Position numbers and translations under genes: made by a program
Notes under the pieces: generated by a model
Database searches by the model: none
What the model saw: only the letters and a program-made list of their open reading frames with translations
Told to the model about the DNA's origin: nothing
In this document: piece by piece, positions 34,284 to 41,901 of the stretch
Layout: each line of letters starts with the position of its first letter
Position numbering within the stretch: the stretch's first letter is position 1
Source: an uncultured Bacteroidota bacterium
Lineage (GTDB): Bacteria; Bacteroidota; Bacteroidia; Bacteroidales; WCHB1-69
Direction of reading: 5' to 3'
Length of the DNA stretch: 49,372 nt
Assembly: GCA_902802755.1 (NCBI GenBank)
Contig: CADCNH010000016.1
Coordinates: 1 to 49,372, forward strand

Positions 34284-35321
34284 CTACTCTACCACAAATT
34301 TACGGACAGTTGTGTTACCTGCCTGCTGAACTTTCAAGAAATAAGTGCCTGCTGACAATTCATCCACAGCCATGCGGGTGTTTCCAGTCAAGCCTTCCAA
34401 CTTCTTGATTTGACGGCCATTCATATCATACACCGTCACATCATACATATCCAACTGATTGTCAAGACTAATCATCATGTAGTCAGCGGCGGGATTGGGA
34501 TACAGATTCATGGCAATTCTTTCGGTGGACTCCACACTCATGTAATCGAACTCAAAAGAGATGTCATCGATATACAACTCTGTAGCGGTATTAGCATTCA
34601 TGAATGAAGATGACATGAAAACAATCACCAAAGAGTCGCAGTTGACATCTTCTTCATTATACTGAAGAGGAACAGTAATTTCCGTATAGTTTTCCACTCT
34701 GTCAGTCAAAGCGAAATAACCGTATGACTCAGGCATATCACCCATCAGTATCATACTGGTTTCTCCCTCTCTATAGGCACCTATCAAGGCCAGCATGGTA
34801 TCGACCTCACCCACTGGGGGAAGATACTTCACCCATGCTTTCATAGCAGTAGGCACCATATTGAAAGGTTCGCCTTTTGAGAAAATATTGGCTAAAGAAG
34901 ACAACTCGTCCATATCCATATTTTGAATTAGGCTGGAGATGTCTGTTGTGGAATCAATGCTCATCAGTGTCTGAATGGTTTCCAAACTGACAGAGAAAGA
35001 ACCTGCCGTACCCAGTTGGGCTATACCCGGCACCGTAATTTCGGGACCACCGAACAAGGAGAGATCTAAACTTTTCGCTTGCAACTTCAAAGCGTAATTG
35101 CCCGAATGTGCATCGGTGACTCTGGTAGCGAAATTAAACGAAAGTGGATAACTGCCGATAAGTGGTATTCCTGTAATCGAGCCCGATATGGAGGTGGTCC
35201 ATCCTGCTGGATAACTGGCAGTAGTCCACTGTTCAAAATCCGGGTTACTGATATTCGGTTGCTGTGCCGACAACTGCAATGCAGCAAATACACATACAAA
35301 AACAAATAAAATTTTCTTCAT
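34284..35321 (-). CDS. Secreted protein with type IX secretion sorting domain
   Basis: A 345-residue protein with signal peptide (MKKILFVFVCVFAALQLSA) starting at ATG 35321. The N-terminal region is a carbohydrate-binding-like jelly-roll layout common in Bacteroidetes (NPDFEQWTTASYPAGW, TDAHSGNYALKLQAKSL, ELYIDDISFEFD). The C-terminal 75 residues are a type A T9SS sorting domain (LYPNPAADYMMISL, VYDMNGRQIKKL, AGTYFLKVQQAG). Ligand not known. Seven bases separate its stop from the dus start. Confidence 0.82.
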   Translation of the reverse strand: MKKILFVFVCVFAALQLSAQQPNISNPDFEQWTTASYPAGWTTSISGSITGIPLIGSYPLSFNFATRVTDAHSGNYALKLQAKSLDLSLFGGPEITVPGIAQLGTAGSFSVSLETIQTLMSIDSTTDISSLIQNMDMDELSSLANIFSKGEPFNMVPTAMKAWVKYLPPVGEVDTMLALIGAYREGETSMILMGDMPESYGYFALTDRVENYTEITVPLQYNEEDVNCDSLVIVFMSSSFMNANTATELYIDDISFEFDYMSVESTERIAMNLYPNPAADYMMISLDNQLDMYDVTVYDMNGRQIKKLEGLTGNTRMAVDELSAGTYFLKVQQAGNTTVRKFVVE

Positions 35322-35358
35322 ATCGCTAAATTTAATATTTATATCAAAATGCATAGAC

Positions 35359-35456
35359 TGCGGTTCCACCGCAAAAAAATAGAATTCAAAATCCAAAACC
35401 CATTATTCATTATTAATTATTAATTCGCTCTATGCGTGGTCTGCGGTTCCACCGCA
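35359..35456. repeat. Two copies of a small hairpin between the T9SS and GWxTD genes
   Basis: TGCGGT-TCC-ACCGCA is found at 35359-35373 and 35442-35456, each in a related flank (TGCATAGAC / TGCGTGGTC). The first is followed by an A-run. A terminator role is possible on the minus strand only weakly. Confidence 0.6.
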
Positions 35457-35457
35457 A

Positions 35458-35478
35458 ACTTTCAATTTTCAGTTTTCA
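35458..35478. repeat. 7-bp tandem array (3 units)
   Basis: ACTTTCA, ATTTTCA, GTTTTCA; ends one base before the stop codon of the GWxTD gene. Confidence 0.65.
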
Positions 35479-35479
35479 A

Positions 35480-36930
35480 CTAATCATTAAATCTCCAAAA
35501 ATCATCCATCTGATTACCGAAATAATCATTTGGTTTGGTAATCTGATAATTTTCCTGCTGTTGGATACGCTTATACAATCTCATCTGCCACGAGGGATCA
35601 TGGATTTCATCCACCTTGTCTGAATGGAGCAATTCATAATCGTTGGTCACCTCTGCGGGGCACCAGAACACGAATTTCACATTGGTTTGGTCTTGCAAAT
35701 GATAATAGTGCCATACCTGATAAGGATAGGTAGCCGGGTCGAAGGGGGCGTCTTTGATGTCATTGGGCGGACCGTATTGCAAGTACACACGTCCACGGTC
35801 TGTACGGTAGCCCCTTACCAGTTTGCTACCAAAAGTTTTCTGCACAAAATCCACTTTCTTTTGATATTCAAGCCAAGCTCCTTCCGGGTCGTTCGGATTT
35901 CGTGTTAGCCAGAAAGAATAGAAGAACTTCTGCAGCATGTCAAAATCCACTTTTTTCAAACGTTTGTCGAAGAAATCACGTTCCATACTGGTAGCAATGG
36001 GATACAGACTTGCGACATAATCCTCCAGTTGTTTTCTATCGGTAATAGCTGACACAAAGCTATTTTCAATATGCACATCATTGTAAGTCTCTAATTTCAG
36101 TGACATTCCGGGATTGCTACGCTGGAAGAAACAGCGATTCACACAATACACAGCGGAATCCTTATCCATGATCTCCGTCACCAGATTATAATTGCCCGAA
36201 GGCAGCTGATAGATATTAAAACGACTGAAAACCAAAGCAACGGGAGCGGTTTTGACATTCAGCACCTGAATGGACTGCGGAGTTGCCAGACGATGATTTT
36301 CAAGAAATTCTATATAGCATTTAGCTAAGAACTGTTGGTTCTTGCCAATAATTTTTTCAGTGTTATACACCTCCATCACGAAAGGCAAATTATAGAGATT
36401 CTCACCCGCATAATTATAGAACAGCGGGGTCATCGAAAAGCCGTATTTCGCATAAAGGTCTCCCGGTTCAGCAGCTCTCACATCGCTCAACAAGTCATAG
36501 AGTCTTTCGGAAAATGAACCGAGATGTAGTCAATATAATTGATACTGGTAGTATCACCATGTAAATCTTTGAAAGTGAATGACAAATAATAGTCGCCATT
36601 ATCCACTGGCAGGTTCTGGATATCCCCAAAATCGGGACGACCAGCCACCACCGAGTCGGCAAAAGTCTCACTTCCCAAGATATAGCGCAGATTTTTCACT
36701 ACTTTATTATCCTGAATAACATCTACATTAATCAGAACTTCAGCCTCATAACGTTGTTCTGCATTCAACGCGTATGCAACCGTATTACCCCCCACACGGA
36801 AGGTAAATTCAATATAGGGCTGAATCTTGTCGGTACAATAGGCCTTATGATTCAGCATAATCTTCATGCCCTGCCCCATGGAAGAGGCAGTGGCACAAAG
36901 AATAAGCATAAAGACAAATAATTTCTTCAT
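35480..36930 (-). pseudogene. GWxTD domain protein split by a probable one-base frameshift
   Basis: The 5' frame (36487-36930) encodes a signal peptide (MKKLFVFMLILCATASSMGQ) and the N-terminal domain. The 3' frame (35480-36493) holds the GWxTD domain (YRTDRGRVYLQYGPPND near its residue 226, with Y in place of GW) and the QVWHYYHLQDQ and FVFWCPAEV segments typical of it. The frames join at a run of four A's (36511-36514): adding one base reads HFSERLYDLLSDV in place of HFPKDSMTC. About 483 residues are restored. These proteins are secreted and of unknown function. Either a true frameshift or a sequencing error in a homopolymer. Confidence 0.85.
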
Positions 36931-36959
36931 TATTTTAATGAATGATTATTGGTTGTGAA

Positions 36960-37961
36960 TTAGTCACCCAAGGTTGCTACCATAACAGCCTTGATAGTGT
37001 GCATACGGTTTTCCGCCTCGTCGAAAACAATACTGTTCTTGGATTCGAACACATCTTCAGTCACTTCGATGCCGTCCAAACCGAACTGTTCGTGAACATC
37101 ACGTCCAACCTTGGTTTCGAGGTTATGGTATGCGGGCAGGCAGTGCATGAATTTGCAATTCGGATTGCCAGTCATTTCCATGAGTTTCTTGTTCACCTGA
37201 TAAGGCATCAGCATATCGATTCTCTCTTTCCAAACTTCCACAGGTTCGCCCATTGATACCCAAACATCGGTATAGATGAAGTCGCAACCTTTCACGCCCT
37301 TCTTCACATCGTCGGTAACGGTAACGGTAGCACCGGTTTCCTTGGCGATAGCCTTGCAGGTATCGACCAGTTTCTTGTTGGGTTGCAGTTTTTTGGGAGC
37401 CACGATACGGACATCCATACCCATCTTGGCACCCCCCACCATCAGAGAGTTACCCATGTTGAAGCGGGCATCGCCACAGTAAGCGAAAGTCACTTTGTTG
37501 AGGGGTTTGTCGATATGTTCCTGCATTGTCAGGAAATCAGCCAACACCTGAGTTGGGTGGAATTCGTTGGTCAGACCGTTCCATACGGGAACACCGGCGT
37601 ATTTGCCCAGTTCTTCCACGATATCCTGGCCAAAACCACGATATTCGATACCATCATACATACGGCCTAATACGCGGGCAGTATCCTTCATAGATTCCTT
37701 GATACCGATCTGTGAGCCAGTGGGGCCAAGATAAGTTACATGAGCACCCTGATCTTTGGCAGCCACTTCAAAAGCGCAGCGGGTACGGGTGGAAGTCTTC
37801 TCAAAAATAAGAGCAATATTCTTACCTGTCAAATGCGGCTGTTCTGTGCCAGCATATTTAGCGGTTTTAAGGTCAGCAGCCAATTTCAAAAAGAATTTAA
37901 TCTCTTCTGGAGTAAAATCCAACAATTTCAGGAAGTTTCTGTTTCTTAAGTTGAAAGCCAT
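36960..37961 (-). CDS. argF: Ornithine carbamoyltransferase
   Basis: A 333-residue enzyme that makes citrulline from ornithine and carbamoyl phosphate in arginine metabolism. Seen: carbamoyl-phosphate site [20 protein letters not shown] (near residue 53), [21 protein letters not shown], and the active-site Cys in [10 protein letters not shown] (near 273). It has the 330-residue length and the YAG-T-P start of anaerobic Bacteroidetes enzymes. Whether it works in synthesis or breakdown cannot be told. 29 bases lie between its stop and the GWxTD gene start. Confidence 0.96.
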   Translation of the reverse strand: MAFNLRNRNFLKLLDFTPEEIKFFLKLAADLKTAKYAGTEQPHLTGKNIALIFEKTSTRTRCAFEVAAKDQGAHVTYLGPTGSQIGIKESMKDTARVLGRMYDGIEYRGFGQDIVEELGKYAGVPVWNGLTNEFHPTQVLADFLTMQEHIDKPLNKVTFAYCGDARFNMGNSLMVGGAKMGMDVRIVAPKKLQPNKKLVDTCKAIAKETGATVTVTDDVKKGVKGCDFIYTDVWVSMGEPVEVWKERIDMLMPYQVNKKLMEMTGNPNCKFMHCLPAYHNLETKVGRDVHEQFGLDGIEVTEDVFESKNSIVFDEAENRMHTIKAVMVATLGD

Positions 37962-38028
37962 AATTTTTAAGTTTTTAAAGGTTTAAATATAAATATTAAA
38001 GTTTACTTTTATCCAAAATAAGCGGTCG

Positions 38029-38036
38029 CAAAGATA
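38029..38036 (-). promoter_or_regulatory. -7 box for argF
   Basis: Minus strand TATCTTTG, about 68 bases before the ATG, immediately followed upstream by the octad array. Confidence 0.55.
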
Positions 38037-38045
38037 CAAAAAAAT

Positions 38046-38279
38046 AATTAGCAAATGAGCAATTTTGCAAATTAGTTAATGAGACAATTAGACAATGTGC
38101 TAATGTGCTAATGTGCCAATGTGCCAATTATATTTGCAAATGTGATAATTAGTTAATGTGATTATGTGGCAATACGTGTTTTCGTGGAAATGTGGAGACG
38201 TGGAAACGTGGAAGCGGGAAGACAAGTTTCGTCTATACGAATGCACGCAGTGCATGACTTAACGACTTGACGTATAAAC
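38046..38279. repeat. 8-bp tandem array between argF and tRNA-Ala (29 units with one 2-bp slip)
   Basis: From 38046 the octads run AATTAGCA, AATGAGCA, ATTTTGCA, AATTAGTT, AATGAGAC, AATTAGAC, AATGTGCT twice, AATGTGCC twice. The register slips by 2 bp near 38182, then GTGGAAAT, GTGGAGAC, GTGGAAAC, GTGGAAGC, GGGAAGAC, and further AACG/ATAAAC-type octads resembling those before dnaB. It fills most of the 387-base gene-free gap. Confidence 0.85.
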
Positions 38280-38322
38280 AAAATATTTTTTTCACAAAGG
38301 TATTTCGTATTGATTTTTTTTG

Positions 38323-38330
38323 TATTTTTG
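38323..38330 (+). promoter_or_regulatory. -7 box for tRNA-Ala
   Basis: TATTTTTG, 18 bases before the tRNA 5' end. Confidence 0.5.
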
Positions 38331-38348
38331 CACCCGCTTTTCAGCGAT

Positions 38349-38422
38349 GGGGCGTTAGCTCAGTTGGCTAGAGCGTTTGACTGGCAGTCAAGAGGTCGTG
38401 AGTTCGATTCTCATACGCTCCA
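38349..38422 (+). tRNA. tRNA-Ala (anticodon GGC)
   Basis: A 74-base cloverleaf: acceptor GGGGCGT pairs with ACGCTCC (one G-T pair), D arm with AGCTCAGTTGG, anticodon stem TTTGA/TCAAG around loop CTGGCAG, anticodon GGC, T arm GTTCGATTC, discriminator A. The CCA end is not encoded. A GGC anticodon reads Ala codons GCC and GCU. Followed by a terminator. Confidence 0.92.
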
Positions 38423-38428
38423 CAAAAG

Positions 38429-38456
38429 ACACCTGCAAATTTTCGCAGGTGTTTTT
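38429..38456 (+). terminator. Rho-independent terminator after tRNA-Ala
   Basis: Perfect 8-bp stem ACACCTGC (38429-38436) and GCAGGTGT (38445-38452) with an 8-base loop, then TTTT. Confidence 0.85.
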
Positions 38457-38545
38457 CTTTTAAATCTTCACAAGCGGAGCAAAACCGAATTGAAAGTTTG
38501 ACCGAAAAAAATTCCAACAAACGGATTCCAGTCTGAAATATTGGG

Positions 38546-38576
38546 TTGTGTATGTCAAGAATTTCATGTATTTTTG
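38546..38576 (+). promoter_or_regulatory. Promoter of the MBOAT acyltransferase gene
   Basis: TTG (38546-38548), 20 bp, TATTTTTG (38569-38576); ATG 38607 is 31 bases downstream. Confidence 0.65.
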
Positions 38577-38606
38577 CCGACTAATTTTTTGAACAAGATA
38601 TTAACA

Positions 38607-40325
38607 ATGGATGGCGAACTCTTAAAACAATTTTTCATCAGCATCTTCTCTTTTGATGAACGCTATCCGCTGTTATTCACACAGTTTAACTTCTGGGCGT
38701 TTTTCGCCGTCGTTTTTGCGGGCTTCTGCCTGATGAAGAACAAAAGGTTGCTACGCAACACCTATCTGTTCTTCATGAGTGTGCTTTTCTACTACAAAAC
38801 CTCCGGACTTTTTGTCTTGATTTTGATTTTCTCCACCATTTTCGGTTTTTTTGTCGGCAAAGGCCTTGACCGCTCCCAGAAAACGCCCTATCGCAAGTTC
38901 CTGCTAACCATAGGTGTAGTGGTCAACCTCGCCATACTTTTCTATTTCAAATACGCATATTTCTTTACAGATGTCTATAACTCCTTATTTCATAGCAAGA
39001 TAGAAATTGTTAACTATTTGGCCAAATGGGCTAATGAGTGGAGTGGCACCAACCGTTTCGATGCAGGCAAGATTCTGCTTCCAGTGGGCATTTCTTTTTA
39101 TACCTTCCAGAATATCAGTTATTTAGTTGATGTCTATAGAAGAAAAGTGGCCTCGGTAAGGAATATCCTGGACTTTGGTTTTTACACCAGCTTCTTCCCG
39201 CAACTGGTCGCTGGCCCCATCATCCGTGCCAATCAGTTCATTCCGCAGCTGTACAAGCCTTTCTTTCTGTCACGCAGGCAGTTTGGCATTGCCGTTTTCT
39301 GGATTCTCAACGGTTTGCTGAAGAAAATCATCCTCAGCGACTATCTGGCCGTGAACTTTGTGGACCGTGTATTCAACAATCCCACCATGTTCACGGGCTT
39401 CGAGAACCTAATGGCATTGTTCACATACTCTTTGCAGGTTTATGCAGACTTCTCAGGCTACACCGACATTGCCATCGGGGTGGCTATGCTAATGGGCTTC
39501 TACCTGCCCATAAACTTCAACTCGCCTTACAAGGCACAGAACCCAGGCGAGTTCTGGAAACGCTGGCACATCTCGCTTTCCACTTGGCTGAAAGACTACC
39601 TTTACATTCCCTTGGGTGGCAACCGCAAGGGCAAAGTACGAACCCAAATCAACCTAATGCTCACCATGTTGCTGGGCGGTTTATGGCATGGTGCCAGCTG
39701 GAATTTCGTCATCTGGGGCGGCCTGAATGGTGTAGGCATACTCCTGTACAAACTATGGCGCAACCTCACCTGGCTGAAGAAAGTACTGATGTGCTTCATC
39801 CCCTTCATGGCATTCGCCATAGTGGATTATCTGTATCCCCTGCCGGTATTCAACATTGCGGTTATCTGGACCGGCATAATTTTCTTCGGAACATTGATCA
39901 GTGCCATATATAACGCCTTCCGTCGGGGCAAACCCATCAAATGGCTGAGTCGTACTTGGGCCATTTTCCTGACCTTCGTCTTCATCACCTTCACCCGACT
40001 CTTTTTCCGTTCCGGTTCCAATCTCGACCCTGCCGAAGCTAACGAGGTGGCATGGAACACCGCCAAAAACATGGTAGGACAAATTGGCAGTGCTTGGCGT
40101 GTTGACTTGATACCCAAGATGATCTACGAATACCGCTTTGTATTCCTGCTCTTTGTCGCCGGTATGATTATCCACTGGCTGCCAAGCCGCTGGAAACGCT
40201 GGTACCGCCTCAACTTCGCCCTGATGCCAATTTGGCTGATGGTAATCGTGGTATGTATCTGTGTGTTCATCATTTACCAGTTCATCACGGCGGACTTGCA
40301 ACCGTTCATCTACTTCCAATTCTAA
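38607..40325 (+). CDS. MBOAT family O-acyltransferase (AlgI-like)
   Basis: A 572-residue integral membrane acyltransferase with about 12 helices. Family landmarks: FYFKYAYFF, LPVGISFYTFQNISYLVDVYR near residue 170, PQLVAGPIIRANQF near 205, DFSGYTDIAIG, FWKRWHISLSTWLKDYLY near 315, and the catalytic His in LLGGLWHGASWNFVIWGGLNG near 358. AlgI-type proteins move acyl groups across the membrane to sugars, usually with an AlgJ/AlgX-like partner; none is adjacent. ATG 38607 is chosen because of its promoter; an upstream ATG at 38541 lies inside the promoter. The stop codon lies at the start of an octad array. Confidence 0.92.
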   Translation: MDGELLKQFFISIFSFDERYPLLFTQFNFWAFFAVVFAGFCLMKNKRLLRNTYLFFMSVLFYYKTSGLFVLILIFSTIFGFFVGKGLDRSQKTPYRKFLLTIGVVVNLAILFYFKYAYFFTDVYNSLFHSKIEIVNYLAKWANEWSGTNRFDAGKILLPVGISFYTFQNISYLVDVYRRKVASVRNILDFGFYTSFFPQLVAGPIIRANQFIPQLYKPFFLSRRQFGIAVFWILNGLLKKIILSDYLAVNFVDRVFNNPTMFTGFENLMALFTYSLQVYADFSGYTDIAIGVAMLMGFYLPINFNSPYKAQNPGEFWKRWHISLSTWLKDYLYIPLGGNRKGKVRTQINLMLTMLLGGLWHGASWNFVIWGGLNGVGILLYKLWRNLTWLKKVLMCFIPFMAFAIVDYLYPLPVFNIAVIWTGIIFFGTLISAIYNAFRRGKPIKWLSRTWAIFLTFVFITFTRLFFRSGSNLDPAEANEVAWNTAKNMVGQIGSAWRVDLIPKMIYEYRFVFLLFVAGMIIHWLPSRWKRWYRLNFALMPIWLMVIVVCICVFIIYQFITADLQPFIYFQF

Positions 40326-40395
40326 TGTGCTAATTATCAATGTGCTAATGTGCCAATTGAATTAGCAAATTAGTTAATTAGCAAATGTGCAAATG
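40324..40395. repeat. 8-bp tandem array after the MBOAT gene (9 units)
   Basis: AATGTGCT, AATTATCA, ATGTGCTA, ATGTGCCA, ATTGAATT, AGCAAATT, AGTTAATT, AGCAAATG, TGCAAATG. The first two bases are part of the MBOAT stop codon. Confidence 0.82.
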
Positions 40396-40411
40396 AAACT
40401 GAAAAAACAAT

Positions 40412-40544
40412 AACTATTAACTATTAACTATTAACTAACCTCTAATCACTAACCCCTGACTCCTGACCCCTGACTCCTGACTCCTGACCGCTAGCACCTG
40501 ACACCTGACCACTGACCACTAATCACTGACCACTGAAACCTAAA
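40412..40544. repeat. 7-bp tandem array directly before the MATE gene (19 units)
   Basis: 133 bases, 19 heptads in perfect register: AACTATT three times, AACTAAC, CTCTAAT, CACTAAC, CCCTGAC, TCCTGAC, CCCTGAC, TCCTGAC twice, CGCTAGC, ACCTGAC twice, CACTGAC, CACTAAT, CACTGAC, CACTGAA, ACCTAAA. The start ATG of the next gene begins two bases later. Confidence 0.92.
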
Positions 40545-40545
40545 C

Positions 40546-41901
40546 ATGGACAAGCAAAACGAAGCATTAGAACATGGCAACGTAAAGCAACTGTTATGGC
40601 AGTATGCTCTGCCAGCGATTATCGCCACCACTGCCACTTCGTTTTATAATATCATCGACCGTATTTTCATTGGCCAGGGAGTAGGCCCCTTAGCCATTTC
40701 GGGCTTAGCACTCACCTTCCCCATTATGAATTTGGGAACAGCCTTAGGCACATTGGTCGGGGCGGGCTCTTCTGCCATTATTTCCATCCGTATGGGCGAG
40801 AAACGCCAGGAGGAAGCCATACATACTTTAGGCAACGCTTTTGTTCTCAACACGATTATTGGCATTTTATTCTCCGTATTCGCACTTATTTTTCTCGATC
40901 CGTTGCTTTATCTTTTCGGCGCAAGCGACGCTACCCTGCCCTACGCCCGCGACTTTATGCGTATCATCCTGCTGGGTAATGTCATCACCCATCTTTTCTT
41001 TGGCCTGAACAATATCATAAGAGCTTCCGGATATCCCACCAAAGCGATGATTTCACTGCTATTAACCATAGGTGTCAACATCATACTGGCGCCTTTGTTT
41101 ATTTTCGCCTTCCATTGGGGCATCAAAGGAGCAGCGACTGCCACCATCATTTCGCAAAGCGTGGGGCTGGTGTGGGTAGTATCGCATTTTCTCAGCAAAA
41201 AGCCCTACGTTCACTTTACGAAGAACTGTTTCCGACTGTCATGGCAGATTATCGGAAGCGTATTCTCTATCGGAGTAGCACCTTTTCTCATCCATTGTTG
41301 TTCTTGTTTGATAGCCATTCTGATGAACTGGCAATTAGGACATTATGGCGGGGATATGGCCATCGGCGCCTTCGGTATCATCAACAGCATCATCAGCCTG
41401 CTGATTATGGTCATGTTCGGCTTCACGCAGGGTATGCAACCGATTGTGGGTTATAATTGGGGGGCGAGACAGCCCGACCGTGCCATTGAGGCATTCAAGC
41501 TCACCATATACTACGCCACAGCGGTTGCAGTTATCGGATTCATCGCGGCAGAAATATTTCCACGTTTTATCGCCCGTTGGTTCACCACCGACAGCGAATT
41601 GACAAACATTACCGCCAAAGGATTGAGAATCTACGTTTTATGTTTGGCAGTTGTAGGTTTTCAAGTGGTTACCACCAACTTCTTCCAATCCATCGGAAAG
41701 GCTGGCATTTCCATTTTCCTTTCGCTGACACGGCAAATGTTGTTTCTCACACCGCTATTGCTTATATTGCCTCCCCTTTTCGGTCTGGAAGGAGTCTGGT
41801 TTGCCACCCCAACTGCAGACCTAATTTCTGCCCTTGTCACCGCCGGAGTATTATGGTATTATTGGAAGAGGCAATTACAGATCCCGGACACAACGAACTG
41901 A
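40546..41901 (+). CDS. MATE family efflux transporter
   Basis: A 451-residue protein with 12 membrane helices in two similar halves, each starting with a pattern such as LPAIIATTATSFYNIIDRIFIG and VAPFLIHCCSCLIAILMNW. The family exports cationic drugs or metabolites in exchange for Na+ or H+. QGMQPIVGYNWGARQPDRAIEA is a MATE signature near residue 297. The substrate is unknown. No usual ribosome-binding site is seen because the upstream sequence is a heptad array. Its 3' end overlaps the convergent FISUMP gene by 27 bases. Confidence 0.93.
   Translation: MDKQNEALEHGNVKQLLWQYALPAIIATTATSFYNIIDRIFIGQGVGPLAISGLALTFPIMNLGTALGTLVGAGSSAIISIRMGEKRQEEAIHTLGNAFVLNTIIGILFSVFALIFLDPLLYLFGASDATLPYARDFMRIILLGNVITHLFFGLNNIIRASGYPTKAMISLLLTIGVNIILAPLFIFAFHWGIKGAATATIISQSVGLVWVVSHFLSKKPYVHFTKNCFRLSWQIIGSVFSIGVAPFLIHCCSCLIAILMNWQLGHYGGDMAIGAFGIINSIISLLIMVMFGFTQGMQPIVGYNWGARQPDRAIEAFKLTIYYATAVAVIGFIAAEIFPRFIARWFTTDSELTNITAKGLRIYVLCLAVVGFQVVTTNFFQSIGKAGISIFLSLTRQMLFLTPLLLILPPLFGLEGVWFATPTADLISALVTAGVLWYYWKRQLQIPDTTN

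Noticed and set aside
35359..35456. Attenuator or terminator pair at the TGCGGT-TCC-ACCGCA hairpins
   Set aside because: The stem is only 6 bp and the T-run does not sit on the proper side of the transcribed strand in both copies.
38541..38606. Upstream ATG for the MBOAT gene
   Set aside because: It lies in the promoter region (38546-38576) and the added residues (MGCVCQEFHVFL) are not family-like.
40412..40544. CRISPR array
   Set aside because: Units are 7-8 bp, directly joined and imperfect. There are no 20-40 bp repeats separated by unique spacers, and no cas genes nearby.
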